Shown here one piece after another: positions 6,991 through 16,170 of a DNA stretch of 64,000 bases (the stretch's first letter is position 1; every line of letters begins with the position of its first letter). The notes under the pieces were generated by a model that did not search any database, was not told the origin of the DNA, and saw only the letters and a program-made list of their open reading frames with translations. Both the position numbers and the translations under genes were made by a program. Location: contig NZ_SCTC01000050.1 of assembly GCF_004299445.1 (NCBI RefSeq), positions 1 through 64,000 of the forward strand, in the 5' to 3' direction. This DNA comes from Phenylobacterium sp. GTDB lineage: Bacteria; Pseudomonadota; Alphaproteobacteria; Caulobacterales; Caulobacteraceae.

Positions 6991-7448
6991 AACTTCGTCG
7001 CCTCGGGGGTGGTGGAGACCAGCTGGCAGACGCCCGAGAAGGCGCCGAAGTCGGCGGCGCCCGTGCGGCGGTCGATGTTGAGTTTCGAGCGGTCGAGGCG
7101 GTTCCATTTGACCCGGCCGCGGATCGAAAGCCGGTCGATCGAGACGTCCGTCAGCTCGAACCAGCCGTCCTGGTCGTCCTTGGCGAACAGGGGGATTGAG
7201 CTCTTGGGCGGCCGCACGCGAACCTTGCCGCCCTCGACGATGACGCCCAGCTGGGCGGCCTGGCGGTTCTGCACGACGCCGCCCATGGCGTAGGCGTAGC
7301 GGCTGCTCCAGGCGTTGGGCGCGATGGCGACGGGGACCGAATCCGTCCCGTTGCAGGTCAGGGTCAGGTTGGCCGGCGCGTCCTGCGCCATCGCCGCTGC
7401 GGGGGCGATCAGGGTCGCCGCCGCCAGTCCCATGACCCCTATTCGCAC
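6987..7448 (-). CDS. Hypothetical exported protein
   Basis: A 153-residue protein with an N-terminal signal peptide (hydrophobic to about residue 20, AMA-Q cleavage). The mature part is a predicted beta-rich domain with two cysteines (LTCNG near 31 and GVCQL near 140) that could form a disulfide. The GTG at 7448 is chosen because AGGAG stands before it; an internal ATG six codons in is possible. I do not recognise the family. It converges on the serine protease gene with a shared CTAG. Confidence 0.65.
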   Translation of the reverse strand: MRIGVMGLAAATLIAPAAAMAQDAPANLTLTCNGTDSVPVAIAPNAWSSRYAYAMGGVVQNRQAAQLGVIVEGGKVRVRPPKSSIPLFAKDDQDGWFELTDVSIDRLSIRGRVKWNRLDRSKLNIDRRTGAADFGAFSGVCQLVSTTPEATKF

Positions 7449-7496
7449 GCCGCCGCTCCTGTCGCCGAACCCTCGCCGACTGATCCTAGTGCGGTT

Positions 7497-7856
7497 CTAT
7501 GCCCGCCCGCCAGCGCGGCGACCCAGCGCCAGGGGGATCATCGCCGCCGCCACGCCGGTGAGGTTCGAGACCAGATCCTTGGCCTGGAACGTCCCAGAGA
7601 CGAGCCCAAACACCTGCATCAGCTCGAATCCGCCGCCGATCCCCAGGTAGGCGGCCCCGATCCACCACGGGTTCACCCGTGGCAGCGAGGCCACGGTCAG
7701 CACCGTCAGCAGGTAGCCGTAGACCACGTGCTCGACCACATCGCCCGGCTGGGCCGAGCGCTCGGCGTTGTGGTGCGGGTCGATGGCGCCGGCGAAGGCG
7801 ATGGCCAGGACGGCGAGCAGCGCCGCACGGGCGATCCAGGGAAGAAGCCTCGTCAT
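7497..7856 (-). CDS. VanZ-like membrane protein
   Basis: A 119-residue membrane protein with about four hydrophobic segments (roughly 8-25, 40-58, 64-85 and 95-112). The pattern HHNAERSAQPGDVVEHVVYG, in which a short loop with acidic residues precedes the second helix, and the later KDLVSNLTG motif are typical of the VanZ-like family. Function in most bacteria is unknown; the namesake gives low-level teicoplanin resistance. There is no glycopeptide resistance gene around it. Confidence 0.7.
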   Translation of the reverse strand: MTRLLPWIARAALLAVLAIAFAGAIDPHHNAERSAQPGDVVEHVVYGYLLTVLTVASLPRVNPWWIGAAYLGIGGGFELMQVFGLVSGTFQAKDLVSNLTGVAAAMIPLALGRRAGGRA

Positions 7857-7889
7857 GCCCCCTAGATAGGCGAGCCGGAGCCGTTCGCG

Positions 7890-8600
7890 CTACGCCGCAG
7901 CCGCGCGCGACCGCCGCCGTCGCGGGAATCGCACGCTCACCAGCCAGAACGCCATCAGCACCAGGGGTCCCAGGCCGATGATCATCGGCAGCGGCGTGGC
8001 GCGCAGCCAGTCGGGCTGGAAATCGGGCTGGCCGAAAAAGAACGACCCCGTCGCCACGAAGAAGGCGAGGCTCATCCGCCAGAGGTGCCGCGCGGTGCGC
8101 GCCACGCCCGCAAGGCCGCCGGCGCGCAGCATCCGCAGGTCGCAGACCGCAGCCAGCGCGCTGACCGCGCCAAAGGCATAGACCACGCTGTAAGCGCCTG
8201 AACCGCCGGTGACCGTCGCCCAGTAGAGGCCCACAGCCGCGATGCCGAGGGGCGCGGCGACCAGCGCCGCCTCGGCGTGGCCGACGTCACCCGGCCGGCG
8301 CTTCGCCGCCAGCCAGGCTGTCAGTGTCAGGTAGAGGGCGAAAACCGCCGCGGTGGTGTTGGTCCACTGATCCTCGTTCAGCATGGGCGAGACGATCGCG
8401 CCGACCCCAGCCATCGCCAGCATCGAGACGAAGAAGACGTTGCCGCTGAGCCGGTGCAGCCGTCCGCCCTTCTTCGCGAAGATGGAGACATAGCCCGACG
8501 CGATCGCCAGGCTGCCCCCGCCGATGTGCAGGCCCAGCGCAGCCGCGGCTACGGCGTGGGCGATCCAGGGGGCGTCGGCGGCGACGACGAGGTTGGCCAT
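7890..8600 (-). CDS. DUF2306-like polytopic membrane protein
   Basis: A 236-residue integral membrane protein with about seven hydrophobic helices. The N-terminal HIGGGSLAIASGY and GGRLHRLSGNVFF segments (His residues in and between the first two helices) are typical of the DUF2306/predicted membrane family. The start at 8600 is chosen for its GGAG about nine bases upstream and because upstream sequence in frame is not hydrophobic. The C-terminus is a basic, Arg-rich tail. Role unknown; the conserved histidines suggest a metal or haem site, which is inference. Confidence 0.65.
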   Translation of the reverse strand: MANLVVAADAPWIAHAVAAAALGLHIGGGSLAIASGYVSIFAKKGGRLHRLSGNVFFVSMLAMAGVGAIVSPMLNEDQWTNTTAAVFALYLTLTAWLAAKRRPGDVGHAEAALVAAPLGIAAVGLYWATVTGGSGAYSVVYAFGAVSALAAVCDLRMLRAGGLAGVARTARHLWRMSLAFFVATGSFFFGQPDFQPDWLRATPLPMIIGLGPLVLMAFWLVSVRFPRRRRSRAAAA

Positions 8601-8744
8601 GCGAAGAACTCCAGGCCCTGAGTCTGACGCAGGCGCCTCAAGCCCGCCATGACGCACGGCGCCATTGCCATGACCGCAGGCGCCACGCCGCCGTAGCGAG
8701 CCCCGCGGCATCTGCTACACCTCGTCGATCAGCCGGAGTCCTGC

Positions 8745-10514
8745 ATGCGCCGCCGCACGTTCCTCGCCGCCCTCCCCGCCGCCGCCGCCGCGGCCGCCAC
8801 ACCGGCCTTCGCCTCCAGCCGGGCCGAGAACCCCAATCGCAACCGCCCGGACGTCGGGCCCGGCGACCGCATCGACGGCGCCACCTGGGCCGGCCGCAGC
8901 GCCGCGTGGGGCGTGCATGGGGCGGCGGCGACGGCGCACCCCCTGGCCACCCTGGCCGCCATCGACATCCTGAAGGCCGGCGGCTCGGCGGTCGACGCCG
9001 CGATCGCGGCGAATGCGGTGCTGGGCTATGGCGAGCCCATCGCCTGCGGCATCGGCGGCGACTGCTTCGTGCTGCTTTGGGACCCGAAGACGAAGAAGGT
9101 GGTCGGCCTCAACGGCTCCGGCCGCAGCCCCAGGGGCCTCAGCCTGGAGACCGTGCGGCAGCGGGCGACCCCGAAGGGCACGATCCCCAGCCACGGCGCC
9201 ATCTCGGTCAGCGTGCCGGGCGCCGTCGACGCCTGGTGGGCCTTGCACCAGCGCTACGGCAGGCTGCCGTGGAAGGATCTGCTGCAGCCCGCCATCCGCT
9301 ATTGCGAGGAGGGCGCGCCGGTCATCCAGAACACCGCCTTCTATGTCGAGGCCTCGAACCGCAACTTCTCGCGCAACACGGCCATCGAGGAGATCGAGAA
9401 CTTCAAGAAGGTCTGGGTCGCTGACGGCAAGACCCCGCGCGAGGGCGAGATCTTCAAGAACCCCGGCCTGGGCCGCACCTACCGCCTGATCGCCGAGGGC
9501 GGCGGCCGCGCCTTCTACGAGGGCGAGATCGCCGACACCATTGAACGCTACTTCAAGCGCATCGGCGGCTGGATGACCAAGGCCGACCTCGCCGCCCACA
9601 AGACCGAGTGGGTCGAGCCGCGCAGCGTCGACTATCGCGGCGTCGACGTCTGGGGCCTGCCGCCCAACAGCCAGGGGCTGGCCACGCTGCAGATGCTGGC
9701 GATGTTGAACGAGTTCGACGTGAAGGAGATGGGCTTCCAGTCGGCCGCCGCCATCCACCACGGCGTCGAGGCCAAGCGCCTGGCCTTCGAGGATCGCGCC
9801 CGCTTCTACGCCGACCCCGCCTTCTACAAGGCGCCGATCGATTGGCTGCTCTCGAAGGAGTACGCCAGGGAACGCGCGAAGCTGATCCTGCCCGACCGCA
9901 TCCAGCCCAAGGTGGCGCACGGCCAGGCGCCCAGCCGCGGCGACACCACCTATTTCACCACCGCCGACAAGGACGGGATTATGGTCTCAATCATCCAGTC
10001 CAACTATCGCGGCATGGGCTCGGGCCTGATGCCCGACGGGCTGGGCTTCATGTTCCAGGACCGCGGCGAGCTGTTCTCGCTGACCGACGGGCACCCCAAC
10101 CTGTATGCGCCCGGCAAGCGGCCGTTCCAGACGATCATCCCGGGCTTTGCGACCCAGGGCGGCCAGCCGCTGCTGAGCTTCGGCGTGATGGGCGGCGACA
10201 TGCAGCCCCAGGGCCAGACGCAGATCATTTCGAACATCGTGGACTTCGGCCTGGGCCTGCAGGAAGCCGGCGACAGCCCCCGCTGGCACCACGACGGCGG
10301 CAGCGAGCCCACCGGCGAGGACCTTGGCCAGCCCGGCGTGCTGAACCTGGAGACCGGCGTGCCGGCCAAGACCCAGGCCGAGCTCGCGAAGATCGGCTGG
10401 CAGATCAAACCTGCCCCGGGTGGTTATGGTGGGTATCAGGCCATCCAGCGCTGGCCGGGCCGCTACGCCGCCGCGACCGAGATGCGCAAGGATGGCGTGG
10501 CGCTGGCGTACTGA
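8745..10514 (+). CDS. ggt: Gamma-glutamyltransferase, Tat-exported
   Basis: A 589-residue Ntn-hydrolase of the gamma-glutamyltranspeptidase family. These enzymes cleave gamma-glutamyl amides such as glutathione in the periplasm after autocatalytic splitting into two subunits. The N-terminus MRRRTFLAALP with a long Ala stretch is a twin-arginine signal. The nucleophile is probably Thr401 in GDTTYFTTADKDG, where self-cleavage would occur. A late GVMGGDMQPQGQTQ segment matches the oxyanion/GG region. CGGAG lies six bases before the ATG. Family members also include 7-ACA acylases, so the substrate is not certain. Confidence 0.88.
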   Translation: MRRRTFLAALPAAAAAAATPAFASSRAENPNRNRPDVGPGDRIDGATWAGRSAAWGVHGAAATAHPLATLAAIDILKAGGSAVDAAIAANAVLGYGEPIACGIGGDCFVLLWDPKTKKVVGLNGSGRSPRGLSLETVRQRATPKGTIPSHGAISVSVPGAVDAWWALHQRYGRLPWKDLLQPAIRYCEEGAPVIQNTAFYVEASNRNFSRNTAIEEIENFKKVWVADGKTPREGEIFKNPGLGRTYRLIAEGGGRAFYEGEIADTIERYFKRIGGWMTKADLAAHKTEWVEPRSVDYRGVDVWGLPPNSQGLATLQMLAMLNEFDVKEMGFQSAAAIHHGVEAKRLAFEDRARFYADPAFYKAPIDWLLSKEYARERAKLILPDRIQPKVAHGQAPSRGDTTYFTTADKDGIMVSIIQSNYRGMGSGLMPDGLGFMFQDRGELFSLTDGHPNLYAPGKRPFQTIIPGFATQGGQPLLSFGVMGGDMQPQGQTQIISNIVDFGLGLQEAGDSPRWHHDGGSEPTGEDLGQPGVLNLETGVPAKTQAELAKIGWQIKPAPGGYGGYQAIQRWPGRYAAATEMRKDGVALAY

Positions 10515-10607
10515 GCCTGCCGTCTTGGCGCCCTCGGCCGGGATCGGTTGCGGTCTTGAACGGCAGTTACCGATCAGGGTCTGCAACCTGAAGTCCGGAG
10601 GCGATCC

Positions 10608-10952
10608 ATGACCGAAGACGAAATGCGCAAGATCGTGCTCAGCTTCCCCGGCGTCGAGGAAGGGACCAGCTACGGGCGGCCGTCGTTCAAGGTGAACGGC
10701 AAGTTCCTCACCCGGCTGCGCGACGAGGACAACTCGCTGGTGCTGGTGGATGTGCCGTTCGACGAGCGTGAAATGCTGATCGAAGCCGAGCCTCAGACCT
10801 ATCACTTTACGGCCCACTACAAGGACTATCCCAGTGTGCTGGCGCGCCTGGAGACCCTGCACCCGGGCTCGCTGCGCAGCTTCCTCGAGCGACGCTTTCG
10901 CAAGGTGGCCAAGAAGTCGGTCGTGAAGGCCTGGGACGCGACGCGAGGCTAG
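10608..10952 (+). CDS. MmcQ/YjbR-family protein (second copy)
   Basis: A 114-residue protein opening with the family-typical SFPGVEEGTSYGRPSF and KVNGKFLTRL, followed by a FDEREMLIEAEP helix-strand and a basic C-terminus (FLERRFRKVAKKS). GGAGG is seven bases before the ATG. It is closer to the canonical family than the copy at 4227-4601. The role is unknown. It ends in CTAG shared with the convergent lipocalin gene. Confidence 0.8.
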   Translation: MTEDEMRKIVLSFPGVEEGTSYGRPSFKVNGKFLTRLRDEDNSLVLVDVPFDEREMLIEAEPQTYHFTAHYKDYPSVLARLETLHPGSLRSFLERRFRKVAKKSVVKAWDATRG

Positions 10953-11509
10953 TTCTGGCCGGGCGGGAACTGCGTCGGATACTCCAGCTTGCTGACGTCA
11001 TATCCCAGGCTGCGCGTCCGCGCGGTCATGTCGGCGACCAGTTCCGTCGAGGGCCGGGGGCTGCGCGTATAGAGGTTGACCAGCTTGAAGTCGTCGGTCG
11101 CCATGATGAACCACCCTTCGCCGTGGTCGAGCATCCAGTACGTCCGGCCGACCGGCAGCACGCCGAACAGGCGATAGCTGACGTGGACCTTGGTGTTCAG
11201 CCCCGGGTTCAGGATCTTCAGCGGCCCGGCGACCACCTTTTCCTTGCCCGCCGGAGATCCGTCACGGCAGCCGTCGCGCTGGATGAGCTTGTCGCCCTCG
11301 CGCAGGTAGTCGGTGTAGCCCGCCACACAGCCATCGGTGAGCTTCATGGGGGTCCGGCCGATCTCGTACCAGCGGCCGGTGAAATGGGACGCCGCGTCGA
11401 TCGGCTGGGCGGGCTCGGGCGCCTGGGGACTGCGGGACGCGCCCATGGACGCGCAGCCCGCGACAAGAAGGGCGAGACCGCCGGCGAAGAATAGCGTCCT
11501 GGGTTTCAT
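10949..11509 (-). CDS. Lipocalin family lipoprotein (Blc-like)
   Basis: A 186-residue lipoprotein. The signal ends in the lipobox LVAGC (Cys at about residue 20), so it is probably lipid-anchored in the outer membrane. The lipocalin fold starts with the hallmark GRWYEIGRTP, and the GEGWFIMATDDFKLVNLYTRSP segment matches the later Blc motif. Bacterial Blc proteins bind fatty acids or lysophospholipids and are linked to envelope stress. The ATG at 11509 is chosen because it gives a proper lipoprotein signal. Confidence 0.85.
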   Translation of the reverse strand: MKPRTLFFAGGLALLVAGCASMGASRSPQAPEPAQPIDAASHFTGRWYEIGRTPMKLTDGCVAGYTDYLREGDKLIQRDGCRDGSPAGKEKVVAGPLKILNPGLNTKVHVSYRLFGVLPVGRTYWMLDHGEGWFIMATDDFKLVNLYTRSPRPSTELVADMTARTRSLGYDVSKLEYPTQFPPGQN

Positions 11510-11561
11510 GCCGAGCTCCGTGGAGCAGGCAGAACCGCGGACCGGCGGCTTCGTTCCTTGA

Positions 11562-12578
11562 CTAGGCCGGCCACAGCTCCGGGAGTTTTGCGGCCAGCCA
11601 CTTCGCCAAGGCCGCGTTGACCTCGCGCGGCTTCTCCTGGGCCATCCAGTGGCCGCTCCTGACGACCGCCTCGGTGAGATCGGCGCAGTTCGCGCGCATC
11701 GGATCGGGCAGGCGCGTCCCCACGGTCGCGCAGACATAGTCATAGGCCCCGTGCAGGAAGAGCGCCGGCATGGCGAGGCGCTTTCCGGGCGCCCTTGCAG
11801 CGTGCGCCATGTTGGCCGGGCCGTTCATGTACCAGCTGTCGGGGCCGAAGAAGCCGTTGCGCGACAGGCTCTCGGCGTAGGCCTCCTCGTCCTCGGCGGT
11901 GAGCACGCTTCCGTCACGCGGCACGTCGGGGATCGAAGCGCCGCCGAACCAGCCGCCGTTGGCGCGGACGAAGGCGGTGCCCGCGGGCTGACCCTCGCCG
12001 CCCGGCGCGCCCGCCCGGAAGGCCAGCTTCACGAAGCCGCGCGGATTCTGATCGAAGCCCGCGCAGGCGGCGGCGAAGTTCTCACGATAGAACAGCATGT
12101 ACTCCCACTGTCCGGCCGGGAACTGGTCCTCGGGATAGACGGCGCGGTCCACCAGCGGGATCAGCGTCTCTGGGGCGAAGCCGTCGGGCATGTAGGGCAC
12201 GCAGAGCGCGGCGACGCCGAGGGTCCGCTCGGGGTGCTGCTGGGCCATGCTCCAGACCACGGGGGCGCCCCAGTCGTGGCCGACGAACACCGCCTTCTCC
12301 GCGCCCAGGTGGTCCAAGAGCTCGATCAGGTCGGCGACCGCGTGCTCGACTGCGTAGTCCTCGTGCCGGGAATAGACGCTGGAGCGCCCATAGCCCCGCA
12401 TGTCCGGCGCGACGGCATGGAAACCCAGCCCGCCGAACACCGGCAGCTGATGGCGCCAGGAAATCGAGAGTTCGGGCCAGCCGTGGACGAAGATGATCGG
12501 CGTGGCGCCAGGGTCGCCCGCCGACAGGTAGTGGGTCGTGTGACGCGCGGTGGCGTGGATGTGGCTGGCAGCGTTCAA
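11562..12578 (-). CDS. Alpha/beta hydrolase, epoxide hydrolase-like
   Basis: A 338-residue cytoplasmic hydrolase. HGWPE (32-36) is the oxyanion-hole motif of epoxide hydrolases, the nucleophile is Asp102 in GHDWGAP, and the C-terminal GHWMAQEKP gives the catalytic His. An Asp nucleophile with HGWP points to epoxide hydrolase or haloacid/haloalkane chemistry rather than an esterase. A cap domain lies at about 130-250. The start overlaps the stop of the small upstream gene by four bases (ATGA), so the two are co-transcribed. Confidence 0.85.
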   Translation of the reverse strand: MNAASHIHATARHTTHYLSAGDPGATPIIFVHGWPELSISWRHQLPVFGGLGFHAVAPDMRGYGRSSVYSRHEDYAVEHAVADLIELLDHLGAEKAVFVGHDWGAPVVWSMAQQHPERTLGVAALCVPYMPDGFAPETLIPLVDRAVYPEDQFPAGQWEYMLFYRENFAAACAGFDQNPRGFVKLAFRAGAPGGEGQPAGTAFVRANGGWFGGASIPDVPRDGSVLTAEDEEAYAESLSRNGFFGPDSWYMNGPANMAHAARAPGKRLAMPALFLHGAYDYVCATVGTRLPDPMRANCADLTEAVVRSGHWMAQEKPREVNAALAKWLAAKLPELWPA

Positions 12579-12799
12579 AACTCGTCCTCGATGGCGGCGC
12601 GGAAATCCTCGAACACCTCGGCCATTTTCTGCTCGGGCGGAAGGTCCGGCTCGGGCTCGGCCGCGGGTGGCGGCGCGGCGACCGTAAGACGGCTCACCAC
12701 CGCGCCGTGCTGCACCAGCACCAGATCCTCGCCCTCGGGCAGGCCGGCCAGAAGGGCGGCGATCTTGGGCGGCAGGTCGTCGAGGTCGAGGCGGGCCAT
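12575..12799 (-). CDS. Small acidic protein, Phd/YefM antitoxin-like N-terminus
   Basis: A 74-residue protein. The segment [20 protein letters not shown], followed by AVVSRLTV, resembles the first half of Phd/YefM-type antitoxins (the ...GEEVVITRHGKPVARL... pattern). The rest is a Pro/Glu-rich linker ending in an acidic helix ([17 protein letters not shown]), a typical toxin-binding tail. The ATG at 12799 has GGAG upstream. No toxin gene is adjacent; the next gene is the epoxide hydrolase-like enzyme, with a 4-nt overlap. The family call is tentative. Confidence 0.5.
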   Translation of the reverse strand: MARLDLDDLPPKIAALLAGLPEGEDLVLVQHGAVVSRLTVAAPPPAAEPEPDLPPEQKMAEVFEDFRAAIEDEF

Positions 12800-12856
12800 G
12801 TGCTCTCCGTGGGGCCGCATCCTAGACCGCTTCACCGGCCCCAGGTAAACGGCGCC

Positions 12857-14383
12857 ATGGCTTATCGATCGCTGCGCGAGTTCCTGGCCAAGCTGGAGGC
12901 GGCGGGCGAACTGGTCCGCGTCACCGAGCCTGTGTCGACCCACCTGGAAATGACCGAGATCCAGCGCCGCCTGCTGGCGACCGGCGGGCCGGCGGTGCTG
13001 TTCGAGAACGTCATCCGCGCCGACGGCGAACGCTCGACCATGCCTTGCCTGGTCAACCTGTTCGGCACGGTGAAGCGGGTGGCCATGGGCGTGACGCTCG
13101 AGGGCAAGGAGCGCACCACCGCGGGCGAGTTGCGCGAGGTGGGCGAGTTGCTGGCGTTCCTGCGCCAGCCCGAGCCGCCGCGGGGCCTGAAGGACGCCTT
13201 CGACATGCTGCCGCTGGCCAGGACCGTGATGGGTATGCGGCCCCAGGTGCGGAAGACCGCGCCGGTGCAGGAGGTCGTGCTCAAGGGCGACCAGATCGAT
13301 CTCACCAAGCTGCCGATCCAGGGCTGCTGGCCGGGCGAGCCGGCGCCGCTGATCACGTGGCCGCTGGTGGTGACCAAGGGGCCGTCCGACAGCCGGGAGG
13401 ACGACTTCAACCTCGGCATCTACCGCATGCAGGTGCTGGGCAAGGACCGCACGATCATGCGCTGGCTGGCCCACCGCGGCGGGGCGCAGCATCACCGGCG
13501 GTGGAAGGCGCAGGGCAAGCGTGAGCCGCTCCCCGCCTGCGCGGTCATCGGCGCCGACCCCGGCACGATCCTGGCCGCGGTGACGCCGGTGCCGGACACG
13601 CTGTCGGAGTACCAGTTCGCGGGCCTGATGCGCGGCGCCAAGCTGGACCTGGTCCCGGCCAAGACGGTGCCGCTGATGGTGCCGGCCCACGCCGAGATCG
13701 TACTGGAGGGCCACGTCCTGCTGGACGAGTACGCCGACGAGGGGCCCTACGGCGACCACACCGGCTACTACAACTCGGTGGAACAGTTCCCCGTCTTCCA
13801 GGTCACCGCGATCACGATGCGGAAGGACCCGATCTACCTGACCACCTTCACCGGCCGGCCGCCGGACGAGCCCTCGGTGCTGGGTGAGGCGCTGAACGAG
13901 GTGTTCATCCCGCTGCTGCAGCAGCAGTTCCCCGAGGTGGTCGATTTCTGGCTGCCGCCCGAGGGGTGCAGCTATCGTATCGCCGTCGTGTCGATGAAGA
14001 AGGCCTACGCCGGCCACGCCAAGCGCGTGATGATGGGCGTCTGGAGCTACCTTCGGCAGTTCATGTACACCAAGTGGGTGATCGTCGTGGACGACGACAT
14101 CGACGCCCGCGACTGGAAGGACGTCATGTGGGCGCTGTCCACGCGTATGGACCCGGCCCGCGACATCACCGTCATCGAGAACACCCCGATCGACTACCTC
14201 GACTTCGCCTCGCCCGAGAGCGGCCTGGGGTCGAAGATCGGCCTCGACGCCACCAACAAGTGGCCGCCCGAGACCCACCGTGAATGGGGCGAGAAGCTGG
14301 GTATGGACCCGGACACCGTGGCCAAGGTCACGCAGATGTGGGGACGCCTGGGGTTGCCGGGTGACGGCGCGCCGGTGGATTAA
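12857..14383 (+). CDS. ubiD: 3-octaprenyl-4-hydroxybenzoate carboxy-lyase
   Basis: A 508-residue UbiD-family decarboxylase using prenylated FMN. The canonical start is [10 protein letters not shown], and the catalytic acidic region [16 protein letters not shown] (about 293-308) is intact. It removes the carboxylate of polyprenyl-hydroxybenzoate in ubiquinone synthesis, downstream of UbiA; the flavin prenyltransferase ubiX is not in the window. Length and start match the family. Other UbiD members act on phenolic acids, but the close fit and the presence of ubiA favour the ubiquinone role. Confidence 0.92.
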   Translation: MAYRSLREFLAKLEAAGELVRVTEPVSTHLEMTEIQRRLLATGGPAVLFENVIRADGERSTMPCLVNLFGTVKRVAMGVTLEGKERTTAGELREVGELLAFLRQPEPPRGLKDAFDMLPLARTVMGMRPQVRKTAPVQEVVLKGDQIDLTKLPIQGCWPGEPAPLITWPLVVTKGPSDSREDDFNLGIYRMQVLGKDRTIMRWLAHRGGAQHHRRWKAQGKREPLPACAVIGADPGTILAAVTPVPDTLSEYQFAGLMRGAKLDLVPAKTVPLMVPAHAEIVLEGHVLLDEYADEGPYGDHTGYYNSVEQFPVFQVTAITMRKDPIYLTTFTGRPPDEPSVLGEALNEVFIPLLQQQFPEVVDFWLPPEGCSYRIAVVSMKKAYAGHAKRVMMGVWSYLRQFMYTKWVIVVDDDIDARDWKDVMWALSTRMDPARDITVIENTPIDYLDFASPESGLGSKIGLDATNKWPPETHREWGEKLGMDPDTVAKVTQMWGRLGLPGDGAPVD

Positions 14384-14391
14384 CGCAGCCC

Positions 14392-14793
14392 ATGGACGCT
14401 AACGCTTCGGCCCACGCCGCCGCCCTCTGGGCCGGCCTGCACCTGATCCTGCTGCTCGTGCTGTCGGTGCTCGTCACCCGGCAGCGGCGCAAGCACCACG
14501 TCGAGATCGGCGACGGCGGCGTGCCGGCGCTGAACCAGGCCATCCGCGCCTTCGGCAACGCCACCGAATATGTGCCGGCCGCCATGGCCGGCCTGGCCCT
14601 GCTGGCGCTGGTGAACGCCCCGCCGCTGCTGATCCACCCGATCGGCGCGATCCTGTTCGCGGGCCGCCTGGCCCATGCCATCGGCCTCTCCCGTTCGACC
14701 TCCGCGACGCTGCCGCGGGCCCTGGGCGTGCTGGCCACCTGGATCAGCTACGTGGCCATCGCCGCGGCCCTTTTGTTCTACGCCATCCCGTAG
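14392..14793 (+). CDS. MAPEG family membrane protein
   Basis: A 133-residue membrane protein with four helices (about 10-28, 62-80, 82-98 and 108-130). The pattern VPALNQAIRAFGNATEYVPA (asparagines and a Glu after helix 1) is the hallmark of the MAPEG family, home of microsomal glutathione transferases and eicosanoid enzymes; the bacterial members are mostly uncharacterised. It starts eight bases after the ubiD stop, so it may be co-transcribed. Confidence 0.85.
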   Translation: MDANASAHAAALWAGLHLILLLVLSVLVTRQRRKHHVEIGDGGVPALNQAIRAFGNATEYVPAAMAGLALLALVNAPPLLIHPIGAILFAGRLAHAIGLSRSTSATLPRALGVLATWISYVAIAAALLFYAIP

Positions 14794-14830
14794 GGTTGTT
14801 CGGGCGGCCCGGGTCGGCCATATCCCGGCG

Positions 14831-16162
14831 ATGGATGAGACCCTTCTGAACGACGTCGTCGCCGCTGCGCTCAAGGCGGGCGCCGACGCGGCCGAGGCCG
14901 TGGGCGCCCAGCGGCGCAGCCTGTCGATCACCGTCCGCAACGGCGATCTCGAGGAAGTCGAGCGCGAGGAGTCCCGCGACCTGGGCCTCCGCGTGTTCGT
15001 GGGCAAGCGTCAGGCGACGGTCTCGGGATCCGACATTTCGCCCGAAGCGCGCGCCAAGCTTGTCGAGCGCGCGGTCGCCATGGCCCGCCTGGCGCCCGAG
15101 GACCCCTATGCCGGCCTGGCCGACCCCGAGCATCTGGCCCGGGAGCCGATGCGCGACCTGCACCTCTACGACGCCAGCGAACCGACGCCCGAGATGCTGG
15201 AAGAGCGCGCCCGCATCGCCGAGGCCGCGGCGCGGGCTGTCCCCAAGGTGACCAATTCGGATGGGGCGGCCGGCGCCTGGTCGTCGTCGCAGTGGACCAT
15301 GGTCACCAGCGGGGGGTTCACCGGCGTCCATCAGGCGTCCGGGTTCTCGATCAGCGCCTCGGCCATCGCCGGCGACGAGAACGGCATGGAGACCGGCCAC
15401 GACGGGCGCTCCACCCGCTGGCAGGCTGACCTCCCCTCGCCGGAAAGCCTGGGAGACTCGGCCGGCCGCAGAGCCGCCGCCCGTCTCGGCGCGCGCAAGA
15501 TCGCGTCCACCACCGCCCCAGTGATCTTCGAGAACCGCCTCGCCGGCGCGCTGATGAGCCCGCTGATCGGCGCGATCTCGGGCCCGGCCATCGCCCGCGG
15601 CGCGTCGTTCCTGAAGGACAAGCTGGGCCAGCAGCTGTTCGCCAAGGGCGTCGTCATCCGCGACGACCCGCACAAGCTGCGCGGCCTGGGATCCTCGCCC
15701 TTCGACGACGAGGGGGTGGCGAACGAGGCCCGCAACCTGATCGACGACGGCGTGCTGACCACGTGGCTGCTGAACACCTCGTCCGCCCGCCAGCTCGGCA
15801 TGAAGACCACCGGCCACGCCTCGCGCGGCCTCGCCGGACCGCCCGGCGTCTCGACCTCGAACCTGACCTTCATGCCGGGCGACAAGGACCAGGCGGGGCT
15901 GATGAAGGACGCCGGAAACGGCCTGCTGATCACCTCGATGTTCGGCCCGTCGCTCAACAGCAACACCGGCGACTGGTCGGTGGGCTGCGCCGGGTTCTGG
16001 TTCGAGGACGGCGAGATCGCCTATCCGGTGAACGAGATCACCGTGGCCGGCAACCTGCTGGACATTTTCAGCCGCGTCACGCCCGGCTCCGACCTGGAGT
16101 TCCGCGGCGCCGCCAACGCCCCCTCGCTGCTCGTCGACGCTCTCGCCATCGCGGGTCTCTAG
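14831..16162 (+). CDS. pmbA: TldE/PmbA metallopeptidase-family protein
   Basis: A 443-residue protein of the TldD/PmbA family. The order is the N-terminal VRNGDLEEVEREESRDLGLRV-type domain (about 35-60), the central fold and the C-terminal NLTFMPGDKD...GLLITSMFG region. No HExxxH zinc site of TldD is present, which identifies the PmbA/TldE half of the heterodimer that processes modified peptides and antitoxins. tldD is not in this window. The ATG at 14831 aligns with the family start. Confidence 0.9.
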   Translation: MDETLLNDVVAAALKAGADAAEAVGAQRRSLSITVRNGDLEEVEREESRDLGLRVFVGKRQATVSGSDISPEARAKLVERAVAMARLAPEDPYAGLADPEHLAREPMRDLHLYDASEPTPEMLEERARIAEAAARAVPKVTNSDGAAGAWSSSQWTMVTSGGFTGVHQASGFSISASAIAGDENGMETGHDGRSTRWQADLPSPESLGDSAGRRAAARLGARKIASTTAPVIFENRLAGALMSPLIGAISGPAIARGASFLKDKLGQQLFAKGVVIRDDPHKLRGLGSSPFDDEGVANEARNLIDDGVLTTWLLNTSSARQLGMKTTGHASRGLAGPPGVSTSNLTFMPGDKDQAGLMKDAGNGLLITSMFGPSLNSNTGDWSVGCAGFWFEDGEIAYPVNEITVAGNLLDIFSRVTPGSDLEFRGAANAPSLLVDALAIAGL

Positions 16163-16170
16163 ACGCCGGA

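Noticed and set aside
12575..14278. Long 567-codon minus-strand frame across ubiD
   Set aside because: Most of it is the antisense of ubiD with low-complexity composition; only its last 74 codons (12575-12799) look like a real protein.
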